From: Streptomyces spongiae
GTDB lineage: Bacteria; Actinomycetota; Actinomycetes; Streptomycetales; Streptomycetaceae
DNA: 64,000 nt
Assembly: GCF_009377185.1 (NCBI RefSeq)
Contig: NZ_VJZC01000003.1
Span: 1-64,000 of the forward strand
Direction of reading: 5' to 3'
Shown here: one piece after another, positions 8,477 through 18,561 of the stretch
Layout: each line of letters begins with the position of its first letter
Numbering within the stretch: position 1 is the stretch's first letter
Program-made: the position numbers and the translations under genes
The notes under the pieces: model-generated
Seen by the model: only the letters and a program-made list of their open reading frames with translations
What the model was told of the DNA's origin: nothing
Database searches by the model: none

Positions 8477-8516
8477 CCGAGGGGCGACGGCGGTGAGGGC
8501 AGCCGTCGCCCCTCGG
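8477..8516 (+). terminator. Strong hairpin terminator after the NlpC/P60 gene
   Basis: A perfect 15-bp inverted repeat, CCGAGGGGCGACGGC and its complement, with a 10-nt loop starts 6 nt after the stop codon. The stem is long and GC-rich; there is no T-run, which is common for streptomycete terminators. Confidence 0.85.
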
Positions 8517-8590
8517 GGCCCCGGCCCGCGACGTACCTCACCGCCGTCACCCGGTGCGTGACACGGTCCGGGTTGGTTACCCGTTCGTCC

Positions 8591-9082
8591 ATGGCCGACC
8601 TTCAGAGTGCCCATCACGGACGCAACGAGACACGTCTCGAGAGAGCCGACCGCAACTTCGTCGAGTTGCTCCAGGAGCTGCGTGTCACCCAGACCGGGGT
8701 GCAGATCCTCTTCGCCTTCCTGCTGACCCTGGCGTTCACCCCGCGCTTCCCCTCCCTCGACACGGTCCAGCGCGCCACCTACGTCACCACGCTGCTGCTC
8801 GCGGTCCTCGCGGCCGCGCTCTTCACGGCCCCGGCCGCGCTGCACCGCTCGCTCTTCCAGCAGAACGCCAAGCCGGTCATCGTGCAGGTCTCCTCCCGGC
8901 TGGCCAGCGTCGGCCTGGGAGTGCTCATGCTGGCGTTCACCGGTTCCGTGCTGCTCGTCGTGGACGTGACGCTGGACCGGGATGCCGCTGTCGCCGCCGG
9001 GGCGGGCACGCTCGTCGCGTGTACCGCGTTGTGGTGGCTGCTGCCCCTCTTCGTACGGCGGTCCGGCCTCCGCCGGCGCTAG
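8591..9082 (+). CDS. DUF6328-type four-helix membrane protein
   Basis: A 163-residue integral membrane protein. After a charged N terminus (HHGRNETRLERADRNFVELLQELRVTQTGVQ) there are four hydrophobic segments at roughly residues 38-55, 65-85, 100-125 and 130-150, and the C terminus is basic. The LLQELRVTQTGVQILFAFLLTLAFTPRF block is typical of a widespread actinobacterial family of unknown function (DUF6328). I start at the ATG giving MADLQSAHHG; a start 11 codons earlier is possible. It appears monocistronic. Confidence 0.82.
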   Translation: MADLQSAHHGRNETRLERADRNFVELLQELRVTQTGVQILFAFLLTLAFTPRFPSLDTVQRATYVTTLLLAVLAAALFTAPAALHRSLFQQNAKPVIVQVSSRLASVGLGVLMLAFTGSVLLVVDVTLDRDAAVAAGAGTLVACTALWWLLPLFVRRSGLRRR

Positions 9083-9099
9083 ATACACCCCGGTGGCAG

Positions 9100-9111
9100 C
9101 CCCCGCGGGGG
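9100..9111. terminator. Short GC hairpin between convergent genes
   Basis: CCCCCGCGGGGG is a perfect palindrome in the 41-nt gap between the convergent DUF6328 and HATPase genes. It may act as a bidirectional terminator, but it has essentially no loop and the evidence is weak. Confidence 0.35.
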
Positions 9112-9123
9112 TCCCCCGTCAAC

Positions 9124-9582
9124 TCAGGGTTCTTGCTGTCCCCCGGCGGTGACCGGCTGGACAGGGATCGTCCAGGGCAGTTCGATGGCCACCGTCTTGC
9201 CTCCCTCCCGGGTGGGTCTGACGCTGAGCCTGCCGCCGCACTCGGCGGTCAGCCAGCGGACGATGACCATGCCGCGGCCGTTGTCCTGCTGGACGGCCGC
9301 GGGCAAACGTTTCGGGAAACGCGGGTGGCTGTCGGTGACGCCGATCCTCAACTGCTCGTGACGGTCGAGCGCGATGTCCACGGTGAACGTGGGCGACTGA
9401 CCGAACGTGTGCTGAACGGCGTTGGTGGCGAGTTCGGACACGATCAGCCGGACGGTGTCCGCGACTTCGGTGTCGCTCGGCAGGCCCCATTCGGCCAGCA
9501 CGGTGGCGACGTATTTTCGAGCCGCGGAGACCGAGGCTGGATCGCTCGGCAGAGTGACGGATGCTTCCTGGTGGTCTGCCAT
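9124..9582 (-). CDS. HATPase_c (RsbW-like) regulatory ATP-binding protein
   Basis: A 152-residue single-domain GHKL ATPase related to anti-sigma kinases: RLIVSELATNAVQHT (N box, Asn binding Mg-ATP), then LRIGVTDSHP (G1 box), then DNGRGMVIVRWLTAECGG (G2 box). Streptomycetes encode dozens of these, usually next to XRE/DUF397 pairs, as here. The start MADHQEASVTLPSD is chosen from the normal domain length; the longer opening upstream is not credible. Targets are unknown. The 249-nt gap to the divergent XRE gene should contain both promoters. Confidence 0.88.
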   Translation of the reverse strand: MADHQEASVTLPSDPASVSAARKYVATVLAEWGLPSDTEVADTVRLIVSELATNAVQHTFGQSPTFTVDIALDRHEQLRIGVTDSHPRFPKRLPAAVQQDNGRGMVIVRWLTAECGGRLSVRPTREGGKTVAIELPWTIPVQPVTAGGQQEP

Positions 9583-9831
9583 GGCGACGTCGTCCCTTTC
9601 CCACGGGACCGGAGTCCGACACGGAGCCGGATGGATTCGAGTACGGTCCCGGACTGGTGCTTCGCGCCAGATTGCCATCACCAGGGCCATCGCGGTGCCG
9701 ATCCACCAAGATATGCATATATCTGTCGCTCGAAGCGGTGAACTCTCCGACGACCGACCGTATTTGGGCGGGCCTTTCGGTCCATCCTCTACCGTCGCCC
9801 GACACCGCGGCCGGGCGGAAGGAGACGACCC

Positions 9832-10695
9832 ATGCAGTACGGTCCTGCGGTTCGCCGACGCAAACTCGGCACCGAATTGCGTGACCTGCGTACCCGCGCC
9901 GGCCTCACCAGCATCGAGGCGGCACGCCTCGTCGGCTGGCACCAGTCGAAGGTGAGCCGCATCGAGACCGGCTCCAGTGGAGTGAAACCGGCCGATGTGC
10001 GTCGGCTCCTCGACGCGTACGACGTCCGGGATCCCGAGTTACGGGAGCTGCTTCTGGTCCTGGCCGGAGGCGAGGACGGTGGTGGCGGACGGCAGAACTG
10101 GTGGCACGCCTACCGCGGGGTGCTGCCACCGACGTACCGCGACTTCATCAGTCTGGAATCCCAGGCCAGCGGCATGCGCACCCTGGAGACCTCGGTGGTG
10201 CCGGGGCTGCTGCAGACTCCGGAGTACGCCCGCGCGGTGACCCTCGCCGCGGTGGGAGGCCTCCCGGAGGACAAGCTGGACACGCTGGTGGAGGTGCGCA
10301 TCGCCCGGCAGGACGTGCTGCACGGCGATCCTCCGCTGGAGCTGAACGCGCTCCTGGACGAGGCCGTGCTACGCCGGGAGGTCGGCGGACCCGAGGTGAT
10401 GGCGCGGCAGCTGCGACAGCTGTGGGAGGCGGCGGCTCTCCCTCAAGTGCGACTCCAGGTGCTGCCGTTCACGTCTGGGGCGCATGTTGGCGTCACCGGT
10501 CCTTTCGTAATCTTCTCATTTTCGAACACAACTGACCTGGACGTGGTTGTTCTCGACCACTTGACGAGTAGCCTCTACCTCGAGCGGAAAGAAGACCTCC
10601 AGGCGTATGTCGAGGCCTTCAACGCCCTTCAGATCCACGCCCTTTCGCCCGAGGAATCGTTGGATTACATCGCCGGGATAGCCGCCGGCGCGTAA
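9832..10695 (+). CDS. XRE-family regulator with DUF5753 domain
   Basis: A 287-residue DNA-binding regulator. Its N-terminal helix-turn-helix (LGTELRDLRTRAGLTSIEAARLVGWHQSKVSRIETG) is followed by a DUF5753 domain with the diagnostic WWHAYRGVLPPTYRDFISLE and SVVPGLLQTPEYARAV. This family forms numerous streptomycete pairs with a downstream DUF397 protein, some affecting development or antibiotic production. Codon 70 is TTA (10039-10041), so translation may depend on the bldA tRNA. The DUF397 gene begins 9 nt downstream. Confidence 0.93.
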   Translation: MQYGPAVRRRKLGTELRDLRTRAGLTSIEAARLVGWHQSKVSRIETGSSGVKPADVRRLLDAYDVRDPELRELLLVLAGGEDGGGGRQNWWHAYRGVLPPTYRDFISLESQASGMRTLETSVVPGLLQTPEYARAVTLAAVGGLPEDKLDTLVEVRIARQDVLHGDPPLELNALLDEAVLRREVGGPEVMARQLRQLWEAAALPQVRLQVLPFTSGAHVGVTGPFVIFSFSNTTDLDVVVLDHLTSSLYLERKEDLQAYVEAFNALQIHALSPEESLDYIAGIAAGA

Positions 10696-10704
10696 GGAGG
10701 CACC

Positions 10705-10935
10705 ATGTCCGCACTGTCACTGCCTCGGAACGTCCCCTCCAGTACCGCATTGCACGACGTGCGGTGGCTGCGGAGCAGCCGCAGCACCGGAATGAACAAC
10801 TGCGTCGAGACGGCCCGTCCGGGCCCCGGCGCCTGGGCCGGACTGGTCGCCGTGCGCGACTCGAAGAACACGGCCGGGCCCGCACTGCTGTTCGCCCCCG
10901 AGGCATGGGAGGGGTTCATCGCGGCACTTCGGTGA
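10705..10935 (+). CDS. DUF397 protein, partner of the XRE regulator
   Basis: A 76-residue DUF397 protein. Its diagnostic features are WLRSSRSTGMNNCVETA near the N terminus, VAVRDSKN in the middle and a C-terminal FAPEAWEGFIAALR. It is preceded by AAGGAGG and spaced 9 nt after the XRE gene, so the two are co-expressed. DUF397 proteins are thought to modulate their cognate XRE regulator. No oddities. Confidence 0.9.
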   Translation: MSALSLPRNVPSSTALHDVRWLRSSRSTGMNNCVETARPGPGAWAGLVAVRDSKNTAGPALLFAPEAWEGFIAALR

Positions 10936-10962
10936 CCGCATCAACCACCACGTCCACAACGA

Positions 10963-10983
10963 CGATCGTGTCTTCCACGATCG
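10963..10983. terminator. Hairpin between the DUF397 gene and bioF
   Basis: A perfect 8-bp inverted repeat, CGATCGTG-TCTTC-CACGATCG, lies 28 nt after the DUF397 stop and 53 nt beyond the bioF stop. It suits a bidirectional terminator for these convergent genes. The surrounding 100 nt contain several further CGATC-centred repeats. Confidence 0.6.
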
Positions 10984-11036
10984 CGCCTTCTGCGATCACT
11001 TCCGTCGATCGCGACGCACGGCCGTGTCACGCCGAC

Positions 11037-12164
11037 TCACGGTCGCGTCTCGCCGATCACCCGTACGGCTCGGTCGAGTTGCCCGTCGGTGAGGTCCGCA
11101 CGGGCGGTCAGCCGCAGCCTTGAGATGCCGTCCGGCACGGACGGTGGGCGGAAGCAGCCGACGGCGAGACCCGCCGCGCGGCAGTCCGCCGCCCACCGCA
11201 CCGCCTGTTCGGGGGACGGCGCGCGCACGGAGACCACGGCGGCGTCGGGCCGCACCGCTTCCAGGCCCGACGCCGTCAGCCGTGTGTGGAGTTCCGTCGC
11301 CACCTCGCGCGCCCGCGCGGCGCGCTCCGGCTCGCGGCGCAGCAGCCGCAGCGCCGCGAGGGCCGCACCGGTCGCCGCCGGGGCGAGGCCGGTGTCGAAG
11401 ATGAAGGTGCGGGCCGCGTTGACCAGATGGTCGATCACCCGCGCCGGGCCGAGGACGGCACCGCCCTGGCTGCCCAGCGACTTGGACAGTGTGACGGTCG
11501 CGACGACGTCCGGCGCGCCCGCGAGCCCCGCCGCGTACGGGGCGCCCCGGCCGCCGTCGCCCAGGACTCCGAGACCGTGCGCGTCGTCCACGAGCAGTCC
11601 GGCCCCGAACTCCCGGCAGGCAGCGCCCAGTTCGACCAGCGGGGCCGCGTCGCCGTCCACCGAGAACACGGTGTCGGACACGACCACCGCCGGCCCGCCA
11701 CCGGTGCCGAGCGCCTTGCGGACGGCCTCCGGGTCGGCGTGCCCGACCACCTGCGTGGTGCCCCGCGCCAGCCGGCACCCGTCGATGAGGGAGGCGTGGT
11801 TGCCCGCGTCCGAGACGATGAGCGAGCCGTGCGGGGCCAGCGCGGTGACCGCGGCGAGGTTGGCCGCGTACCCGGAGGAGAAGACCAGGGCCGCCTCGAA
11901 GCCGCAGAAGGCGGCCAGCTCCCGCTCCAGCTCGCCGTGCAGCTCGGTCGTGCCGGTGACCAGCCGGGACCCGGTGGAGCCGCCGCCCCACCGCCGCGCG
12001 GCGTCGGCGGCGCCCTCGGTGATCTCGGGGTGCCGGGCCAGGCCCAGGTAGTCGTTGCTCGCGAGGTCAAGGAGTGGCGAGTCGGCGGGCCGCGGGCGCA
12101 ACGTCCTTACCAGTCCGGCACGGTGGCGCGCGGCCGCCTGTTCGTCGATCCAGCCGAACGCCAT
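11037..12164 (-). CDS. bioF: 8-amino-7-oxononanoate synthase
   Basis: PLP enzyme condensing pimeloyl-ACP/CoA with L-alanine in biotin synthesis. The 375-residue protein has [15 protein letters not shown] near the N terminus, the [19 protein letters not shown] block, [10 protein letters not shown] (cofactor Asp and His) and [11 protein letters not shown] with the Schiff-base lysine. An excellent ribosome-binding site (GGAGGAA) precedes the ATG. It is transcribed divergently from bioBAD rather than inside that operon. Confidence 0.95.
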   Translation of the reverse strand: MAFGWIDEQAAARHRAGLVRTLRPRPADSPLLDLASNDYLGLARHPEITEGAADAARRWGGGSTGSRLVTGTTELHGELERELAAFCGFEAALVFSSGYAANLAAVTALAPHGSLIVSDAGNHASLIDGCRLARGTTQVVGHADPEAVRKALGTGGGPAVVVSDTVFSVDGDAAPLVELGAACREFGAGLLVDDAHGLGVLGDGGRGAPYAAGLAGAPDVVATVTLSKSLGSQGGAVLGPARVIDHLVNAARTFIFDTGLAPAATGAALAALRLLRREPERAARAREVATELHTRLTASGLEAVRPDAAVVSVRAPSPEQAVRWAADCRAAGLAVGCFRPPSVPDGISRLRLTARADLTDGQLDRAVRVIGETRP

Positions 12165-12235
12165 GGTTCCTCCGAGCGGGCGGGCGTCTTTGTAGGCAGT
12201 GCACAGACCCTAGCGGGGCAGCGAGCCACGCAGGA

Positions 12236-12251
12236 TGTGGCAATACCCACA
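12236..12251. promoter_or_regulatory. Candidate operator in the bioF-bioB divergent region
   Basis: TGTGG-CAATAC-CCACA is a perfect 5-bp inverted repeat in the 156-nt divergent promoter region, positioned to act on both transcripts. It does not match the BirA or BioQ consensus as I know them. Role inferred from location and symmetry only. Confidence 0.35.
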
Positions 12252-12320
12252 CGTCGAACCGTCTCTGTTGTGCGATCTCTCCTTGGCCCGGAGCACCCCC
12301 GTAGGCCAGGATCGGCTCTC

Positions 12321-13508
12321 ATGGACCTGCTGACGACGCTGGTGGACAAGGGGCTTCGGCGCGAGCTGCCGACCCGCGAGGAAGCGCTGGCCGTGCTGGC
12401 CACCTCCGACGACGACCTGCTCGACGTGGTGGCCGCGGCCGGCAAGGTGCGCCGGACGTGGTTCGGACGCCGGGTGAAACTCAACTACCTGGTCAACCTC
12501 AAATCGGGCCTGTGTCCGGAGGACTGCTCCTACTGCTCCCAGCGCCTGGGTTCCACCGCCGGCATCCTCAAGTACAGCTGGCTCAAGCCGGACGAGGCGT
12601 CGAAGGCGGCGGCCGCCGGTCTGTCGGGTGGCGCCAAGCGGGTCTGTCTGGTGGCGAGTGGCCGGGGCCCGACGGACCGGGACGTGGACCGGGTAGCGGG
12701 CACCATCAAGGCGATCAAGGACCAGAACGAGGGCGTCGAGGTGTGCGCCTGTCTCGGCCTGCTCTCCGACGGCCAGGCCGAACGGCTGCGCGAGGCGGGC
12801 GCGGACGCCTACAACCACAACCTGAACACCTCCGAGGCCACCTACGGCGACATCACCACCACGCACACCTACGCCGACCGTGTCGACACCGTGAACAAGG
12901 CGCACGCGGCCGGACTGTCCGCCTGCTCCGGGCTCATCGCGGGCATGGGCGAGAGCGACGAGGACCTGGTGGACGTGGTCTTCTCGCTGCGTGAGCTGGA
13001 CCCGGACTCGGTTCCGGTCAACTTCCTGATCCCGTTCGAGGGCACGCCGCTCGCCAAGGAGTGGAACCTCACCCCGCAGCGCTGTCTGCGCATCCTGGCG
13101 ATGGTCCGGTTCGTCTGCCCGGACGTGGAGGTCCGCATCGCGGGTGGCCGCGAGGTCCATCTCCGTACGATGCAGCCACTCGCCCTGCACCTGGCCAACT
13201 CGATCTTCCTCGGTGACTACCTCACCAGTGAGGGCCAGGCGGGCAAGGCCGACCTGGACATGATCGCGGACGCCGGGTTCGAGGTGGAGGGCACGGACCA
13301 GGTGACGCTGCCGGAGCACCGGGCTTCGGCCGGGGGCGGGTGCGGTTCGCACGAGAGCGACGGCGGCTGCGGTTCCCAGGGGGTGTGCGGCTCCGCCCCC
13401 GCGTCCACGACCACAGCCACGTCCACGACCACGGCCCAGGAGGCCCGTACGGACCTGGTCGCCGTACGCCGCCGGGGCACCGGAACGGACCTCGCGCCCA
13501 ATGCCTGA
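12321..13508 (+). CDS. bioB: Biotin synthase (radical SAM)
   Basis: Radical SAM enzyme inserting sulfur into dethiobiotin. The 4Fe-4S motif [10 protein letters not shown] is present, along with the second-cluster ligand region and the NHNLNTS block. At 395 residues it is longer than typical BioB because of a Gly/Cys/Ser/Thr-rich C-terminal tail (from about residue 335, with repeated GCGS-like units) of unknown role. I start at the ATG at 12321 giving [12 protein letters not shown]; in-frame sequence upstream overlaps divergent bioF and is not real. Its stop overlaps the bioA start by 8 nt. Confidence 0.95.
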   Translation: MDLLTTLVDKGLRRELPTREEALAVLATSDDDLLDVVAAAGKVRRTWFGRRVKLNYLVNLKSGLCPEDCSYCSQRLGSTAGILKYSWLKPDEASKAAAAGLSGGAKRVCLVASGRGPTDRDVDRVAGTIKAIKDQNEGVEVCACLGLLSDGQAERLREAGADAYNHNLNTSEATYGDITTTHTYADRVDTVNKAHAAGLSACSGLIAGMGESDEDLVDVVFSLRELDPDSVPVNFLIPFEGTPLAKEWNLTPQRCLRILAMVRFVCPDVEVRIAGGREVHLRTMQPLALHLANSIFLGDYLTSEGQAGKADLDMIADAGFEVEGTDQVTLPEHRASAGGGCGSHESDGGCGSQGVCGSAPASTTTATSTTTAQEARTDLVAVRRRGTGTDLAPNA

Positions 13509-14781
13509 CCTGTCCGTCCCGGAGCTGCTGGACCTCGACCGGCGGCATGTCTGGCATCCGTACGGCCCGATGCCCGGCCGTCAGGAGCCGCTCGTCGTGG
13601 AGTCGGCGAGCGGGGTGCGGCTGCGGCTGGCCGGCCAATCGGGCGAGTTGGTGGACGGGATGTCGTCCTGGTGGTCGGCCATCCACGGCTACAACCACCC
13701 GGTGCTCAACGAGGCGGCGCACGACCAGCTGGCGCGGATGAGCCATGTGATGTTCGGCGGGCTCACGCACGAGCCCGCCGTACGGCTGGCGAAGCGTCTC
13801 GTCGACATCTCACCGGAGGGCCTCGAACACGTCTTCCTCGCCGACTCCGGCTCGGTGTCGGTCGAGGTGGCGGTCAAGATGTGCCTGCAGTACTGGCGTT
13901 CGCTCGGCCGCCCCGGGAAGCAGCGCCTGCTGACCTGGCGCGGCGGCTACCACGGCGACACCTGGCAGCCGATGTCGGTGTGCGACCCCGAGGGCGGGAT
14001 GCACGAGCTGTGGTCCGGGGTGCTGCCCCGGCAGGTGTTCGTGGAGGCGCCCCCGGCCGAGTACGACGAGGCGTACGCGGAGCGGCTGCGCTCGGCGATC
14101 GGACGGCACGCCGACGAGCTGGCCGCGGTGATCGTGGAACCAGTGGTGCAGGGCGCGGGCGGAATGCGGTTCCACTCCCCCTCCTACCTGCGGGTGCTGC
14201 GCGAGGCGTGCGACGCGCACGACGTACTGCTGGTGTTCGACGAGATCGCGACCGGTTTCGGGCGTACGGGCGCGCTGTTCGCGGCGGAGCACGCGACCGT
14301 GACGCCGGACGTGATGTGCGTGGGCAAGGCACTGACCGGCGGCTACATGACGATGGCGGCCACGCTGTGCACCACACGGGTGGCCGAGGGGATCTCGCGG
14401 GGCGAGGTGCCGGTCCTCGCGCACGGGCCGACCTTCATGGGCAACCCGCTGGCGGCGGCCGTGGCGTGCGCCTCGATCGACCTGCTCCTCGGGCAGGACT
14501 GGCAGAGGGAGGTGAAGCGGATCGAGGCGGGCCTGCGGGAGGGACTCGCCCCGGCGGCGGACATCGAGGGCGTCCGGGACATCCGGGTCCTCGGGGCCAT
14601 CGGTGTCGTGCAGCTCGACCACGAGGTGGACATGGCTGCGGCTTCGCGGGCCGCCGTGCGGGAGGGCGTGTGGCTACGGCCGTTCCGCGACCTCGTCTAC
14701 ACGATGCCGCCGTACGTGACCGGCGACGCGGACGTGGCACGGATCGCGCGTGCGGTGTGCGCGGCGGCGCGGGAGGGATGA
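13501..14781 (+). CDS. bioA: Adenosylmethionine-8-amino-7-oxononanoate aminotransferase
   Basis: Class III PLP aminotransferase converting KAPA to DAPA with SAM as amino donor. The 426-residue sequence has HVWHPYGPM near the start, [36 protein letters not shown] with the PLP-binding Asp, and GKALTGGYM with the catalytic lysine. It overlaps bioB at its start and bioD follows immediately. Nothing unusual. Confidence 0.96.
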   Translation: MPDLSVPELLDLDRRHVWHPYGPMPGRQEPLVVESASGVRLRLAGQSGELVDGMSSWWSAIHGYNHPVLNEAAHDQLARMSHVMFGGLTHEPAVRLAKRLVDISPEGLEHVFLADSGSVSVEVAVKMCLQYWRSLGRPGKQRLLTWRGGYHGDTWQPMSVCDPEGGMHELWSGVLPRQVFVEAPPAEYDEAYAERLRSAIGRHADELAAVIVEPVVQGAGGMRFHSPSYLRVLREACDAHDVLLVFDEIATGFGRTGALFAAEHATVTPDVMCVGKALTGGYMTMAATLCTTRVAEGISRGEVPVLAHGPTFMGNPLAAAVACASIDLLLGQDWQREVKRIEAGLREGLAPAADIEGVRDIRVLGAIGVVQLDHEVDMAAASRAAVREGVWLRPFRDLVYTMPPYVTGDADVARIARAVCAAAREG

Positions 14782-14783
14782 GC

Positions 14784-15479
14784 ATGTCGATCCTGCTGAT
14801 CACGGGCACGGGCACGGAGGTCGGGAAGACGGTCACCACGGCCGCCGTCGCCGCGGTGGCCGCCCTGGCCGGGCGTTCCGTGGCCGTGCTCAAGCCCGCG
14901 CAGACGGGTGTACGGCCGGACGAGCGCGGCGACGCCGACGAGGTGGCCCGGCTGGCGGGCGCCGTGACGACGCTCGAACTGGCCCGCTATCCCGAGCCGT
15001 TGGCCCCGGCGACGGCCGCCCGGCGGGCCGGTCTTCCTCCGGTCCGGCCTCAGGACGTGGCTCAGGCCGCGGCCGAACTCGCCGTGGACCACGACCTCGT
15101 ACTGGTCGAGGGCGCGGGCGGCCTGCTCGTACGGTTCGACGAGGCGGGCGGCACCCTGGCGGACGCGGCCCGGCTCCTGGACGCGCCCGTGCTGGTCGTC
15201 GCCTCGGCGGGGCTCGGCACGCTGAACACGACCGAGCTGACTGCACGTGAGCTCCGCGGCCGTGGGCTCGACCTGGCGGGTGTGGTGATCGGCAGCTGGC
15301 CCGCCGAGCCGGATCTGGCGTCGCGGTGCAACGTCGCGGATCTGCCGGTGGTGGCGGGGGTGCCGCTGCTGGGGGCGCTGCCGGCCGGGGCGGGGGCGAA
15401 AACACCACCCGGCCTCAGCCATCCCCGTCCCCCAGCAACCGCACCAACTCGATCCGCGACCGGATCCCCAACCGGGTGA
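14784..15479 (+). CDS. bioD: Dethiobiotin synthetase
   Basis: ATP-dependent carboxylase forming the ureido ring of dethiobiotin. It has the P-loop [15 protein letters not shown] and the EGAGGLLV motif. I prefer the ATG at 14784 because GGGAGGG is well spaced from it; an ATG at 14778 overlapping the bioA stop would add two residues. The last roughly 22 residues (after PAGAGAKTP) are low-complexity and overlap the 3' end of the convergent LuxR gene by 65 nt, an unusual arrangement. Confidence 0.92.
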   Translation: MSILLITGTGTEVGKTVTTAAVAAVAALAGRSVAVLKPAQTGVRPDERGDADEVARLAGAVTTLELARYPEPLAPATAARRAGLPPVRPQDVAQAAAELAVDHDLVLVEGAGGLLVRFDEAGGTLADAARLLDAPVLVVASAGLGTLNTTELTARELRGRGLDLAGVVIGSWPAEPDLASRCNVADLPVVAGVPLLGALPAGAGAKTPPGLSHPRPPATAPTRSATGSPTG

Positions 15480-17610
15480 ACACCCCCCGCAGATGGTGGT
15501 CGATGGTCCGCGGACTGAGCAGCAGACGGGCCGCGATCTCCCGGTTGGTGGCCCCGTCGGCCGCCATCCGCGCCACCATCAGCTGCTGAGCGGTGAGACG
15601 GGCGGCCAGGTCCTCGGGACCGGGCGCGGACGGCGCGCGCTCCCCGAGGGCGCGGAGTTCCGCACGGGCCTGGGCGGCACAGTGCGGCGAGCCGAAGTAC
15701 TCGAAGGCCTCCAGGGCACTGTGGAGGCGATCGCGGGCCTGCGTACGGTGGCGCAACCGACGCAGCGCACCCCCGAACAGCAACTCGGTCCGGGCACGTT
15801 CGAAGTCACGGGTGCCGGAGGCATGCAGGTCGAGGGCCGCGCGGTAGTGCTCGACGGCCTCCTCACCCGTAGCCAGCAGGGCGCGGCAACGGGCACTCAG
15901 CGCGAGGTCGTCGGGACTGCGGACGGTGCGCGCCCAGTGGTCGTAGTCGGCGTGCGCGGCGCGGGCCACACGGGTGTCACCGGTACGGACGGCGGCCTCG
16001 ACGTAGTGCGGCGTCGCGATGTGCCGGATGGCGCGGTGACCGTGGCCGGGCCCGAACCCGGCGAGGGCCCGCAGCCGGGCCGCGGAGGCGGCGTACCGGC
16101 CGGTGCTGAGGTCCAGGAAGGCGAGCGCGAACATGGCCAGGGCGGCGGGGAGCCCGAGCCCGCGGGCCAGGGCGTAGGAGCGGGCGGCCTCCGCGCGCTC
16201 GCGGCAGACCTCCTCGTCCCCGGTGACGGCGGCGAACATCGCGAGGGCGGCCTGGAGATGACAGGCGCCGTTGTCCTGCCCGGTGGCGTACGCCTGCCGC
16301 AGCGACTCGACCGCGCCGGCTTCGGCGGCCCGTGGGCGCCCGGTCCAGAAGTCGGCGTACGCCCGGAACTCCATGGCCTGCGGGACGGTGACCTCCTCGC
16401 CCCTGGCCCGGGCGGAGGAGGCGGCCCGCACGGTGGCGGTCGCGGCCTGGGTGTGGTCGCCGAGGAGCAGCGCGGCGATCCCGGCGTGGATCAGCAGGGT
16501 GGGGTCGCCGCCGGGCCCGCAGCGGCCCGCGGCGGCCTTGAGTTCGTCGCGCGCGTCGTCGTACCGCCCTTCGAACGCGGCGGCCAGTCCCTCCAGCGTG
16601 CCCGGCGCCACGATCCCGAGGTGGTCGGCGACGGCGGAGGCCTCGCGGCAGCGTCGTAGGTCTCCCGTGTAGATGGCGGCTTCGGTGGCACGTGCCAGCA
16701 GGTGCACGGCGGTGCCGGAGGGGTTGTCCCTGCCGTGTGCGACGGTCGCCGTGAGCAGCGCGTCGAAGGCCTCGGCCGCGTTGCCCGCGCGGAGGGCGAG
16801 CAGTCCGCCGAGGGCGCCGTCGTCGGTGGCGGCCACGAGGCGGCGGGCCCGGTCGCCGTCCCCCGACCGCCAGGCGTCGGCGGCGGCACGGGCCACGAGC
16901 CGGGTGCGCTCCGCCGCTTCGGGCGAGAGGGCGGCGGCGCGTTCGGCGAGGGCGCACGCCAGGGCCGGTTGGCCGGACTCGCGCGCGTCGCCCGCCGCCT
17001 GGCCGAGTTCGGCGGCCAGCCGGCGGCTGGGGCCGAGGGCCGCCGCGCCCCGGTGCCAGGAGCGGCGGGAGCCCTCGCTCTTGCCGCCCAGCACGCGGGC
17101 CAGGAGCTGGTGGGCCTCCCTGCGGTCGGTCGCGGGCGCGGTCTCGTAGGCGGCGATACGGGTCCACGGGTCCCGGAAGACGATCCCGCCGGCCGTGGTG
17201 TGGGCGAGCCCCGCCGCCTCGGCCTCGTCGAGCGGCCCGATGTCGAGCCGGGCTGCGGTGACGGCCCGCAGGAAGGCGTGAGTGGCGAGGGGGTACTGGT
17301 CGGCCGCGGCGAGCAGCAGCAGGAACCGGGTGGCGTCGGGCAGGGCGCGGATCTCCTGCCGGTGGGCCCGCAGCAGCGCGGGCGCGAGGGCGACGGGTTC
17401 GGCCGGCAGCGGATCGAGGCCGGTCAACTGGCGGTCGGTCAGTACCGAGGCGAGTTCGACGGCCGCGCGGGGGTCGCCGTGGGCGGCGCGCAGCACACGG
17501 ACGCGGACGCCCTCGGACAGCGGGGCGTCCGGGCTCGGCCACGCGGTCACGGGGGGCGGTGGCGAGAGATGCGGAAGTTGTGGGGGGTTCACCGGAGTCA
17601 CCACGCTCAT
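15415..17610 (-). CDS. Large LuxR-family transcriptional regulator
   Basis: A 731-residue regulator with a C-terminal LuxR-type helix-turn-helix ([48 protein letters not shown]). The long middle is alanine-rich helical TPR-like sequence. The N-terminal third resembles the later part of a LAL/MalT regulator, but I see no Walker A motif, so the ATPase module seems to have been lost. It is not next to an obvious target; the secreted lipase gene is divergent 108 nt away. Ligand and regulon unknown. Confidence 0.85.
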   Translation of the reverse strand: MSVVTPVNPPQLPHLSPPPPVTAWPSPDAPLSEGVRVRVLRAAHGDPRAAVELASVLTDRQLTGLDPLPAEPVALAPALLRAHRQEIRALPDATRFLLLLAAADQYPLATHAFLRAVTAARLDIGPLDEAEAAGLAHTTAGGIVFRDPWTRIAAYETAPATDRREAHQLLARVLGGKSEGSRRSWHRGAAALGPSRRLAAELGQAAGDARESGQPALACALAERAAALSPEAAERTRLVARAAADAWRSGDGDRARRLVAATDDGALGGLLALRAGNAAEAFDALLTATVAHGRDNPSGTAVHLLARATEAAIYTGDLRRCREASAVADHLGIVAPGTLEGLAAAFEGRYDDARDELKAAAGRCGPGGDPTLLIHAGIAALLLGDHTQAATATVRAASSARARGEEVTVPQAMEFRAYADFWTGRPRAAEAGAVESLRQAYATGQDNGACHLQAALAMFAAVTGDEEVCRERAEAARSYALARGLGLPAALAMFALAFLDLSTGRYAASAARLRALAGFGPGHGHRAIRHIATPHYVEAAVRTGDTRVARAAHADYDHWARTVRSPDDLALSARCRALLATGEEAVEHYRAALDLHASGTRDFERARTELLFGGALRRLRHRTQARDRLHSALEAFEYFGSPHCAAQARAELRALGERAPSAPGPEDLAARLTAQQLMVARMAADGATNREIAARLLLSPRTIDHHLRGVFTRLGIRSRIELVRLLGDGDG

Positions 17611-17718
17611 CACGTTACTTGCGAGTTAACCGACAGGTAAAGACCGGCGATTTCACCGATGCGCCGCGCGTAGACCCGCCTGACACTCCAGGCAACCCCA
17701 CCCGTTTCAGGAGGCTTC

Positions 17719-18405
17719 ATGCAACGCCGCATGCGTCGCATCGCCACGGCGCTCACGACCGTGGCCTCAACGCTCCTTCTGTCACTCACCTTCTCCGCGG
17801 CCCCCGCTCGGGCCGCGGCCCACAACCCCGTCGTCTTCGTCCACGGTCTCAGCAGTTCGGCGAGCAGCTGGGACGAGTGGCGCGACTACTTCCTGGCGGA
17901 CGGCTACACGTCCTCGGAGCTCGATGCCTGGTCGTACGACTGGGGCCAGTCCAACGTCACGACGGCACAGCAGCTGTCCACGGAGATCAAGAACGTGCTC
18001 GCCCGGACGGGCGCCTCGAAGGTCGACCTGGTCGTCCACTCGATGGGCGCGCTCAGCGCCCGGTACTACCTCAAGAACCTCGGCGGGACGTCGTACGTCG
18101 ACGACTTCGTCTCCACCGCCGGGGTGAACCACGGCACGACCGTCGCCGGGTGGTGCCGGTGGCTCTACACGTCCTGCAACGAGATGTACACCGGCAGCTC
18201 CTTCCTGACCGCGCTCAACTCCGGTGACGAGACGCCGGGCAGCCTGTCGTACGCCAGCTACTGGTCGAACTGCGACGACGCGCTGACCCCGGACACCACC
18301 GCCATCCTCAGCGGGGCGACGAACGTCGAGGTCGGCTGTATCTCGCACACGGACATGAACAACGACCACGGGGTGTACGAGCAGGTGCGGAACTTCATCG
18401 CCTGA
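17719..18405 (+). CDS. Secreted triacylglycerol lipase/esterase
   Basis: A 228-residue exported alpha/beta hydrolase. A signal peptide (residues 1 to about 33, [15 protein letters not shown]... ending APARAAA) precedes [12 protein letters not shown] with the oxyanion-hole HG. The nucleophile is Ser108 (VVHSMGAL) and the catalytic His is probably His217 in NNDHGVY. Cysteines near residues 150-190 may form disulfides. Size and motifs match small secreted actinobacterial lipases that need no foldase. It is monocistronic, with a terminator downstream. Confidence 0.9.
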   Translation: MQRRMRRIATALTTVASTLLLSLTFSAAPARAAAHNPVVFVHGLSSSASSWDEWRDYFLADGYTSSELDAWSYDWGQSNVTTAQQLSTEIKNVLARTGASKVDLVVHSMGALSARYYLKNLGGTSYVDDFVSTAGVNHGTTVAGWCRWLYTSCNEMYTGSSFLTALNSGDETPGSLSYASYWSNCDDALTPDTTAILSGATNVEVGCISHTDMNNDHGVYEQVRNFIA

Positions 18406-18439
18406 TCGACTCCTGACCGATGATCACTTCCTGACCGAT

Positions 18440-18465
18440 CCGTGCCGCGGGGCCGCGCGGCACGG
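18440..18465 (+). terminator. Hairpin terminator after the lipase gene
   Basis: CCGTGCCGCG and its exact complement flank a 6-nt loop, 35 nt after the lipase stop codon. The 10-bp GC-rich stem has no T-run. Just upstream is an imperfect direct repeat of TCCTGACCGATSATC. Confidence 0.7.
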
Positions 18466-18561
18466 GTCGGTCATGCGTTCCGGGCACACACGCACGACGC
18501 GTGAGCCGGGCCGCGGCGGGGGACAATCGCGGTAACTGCCGTCCTCCTCGGGAGGTCCGAC

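Noticed and set aside
11286-12320. Long plus-strand opening upstream of bioB
   Set aside because: It is antisense to bioF, has no family similarity, and BioB proteins start at the ATG at 12321.
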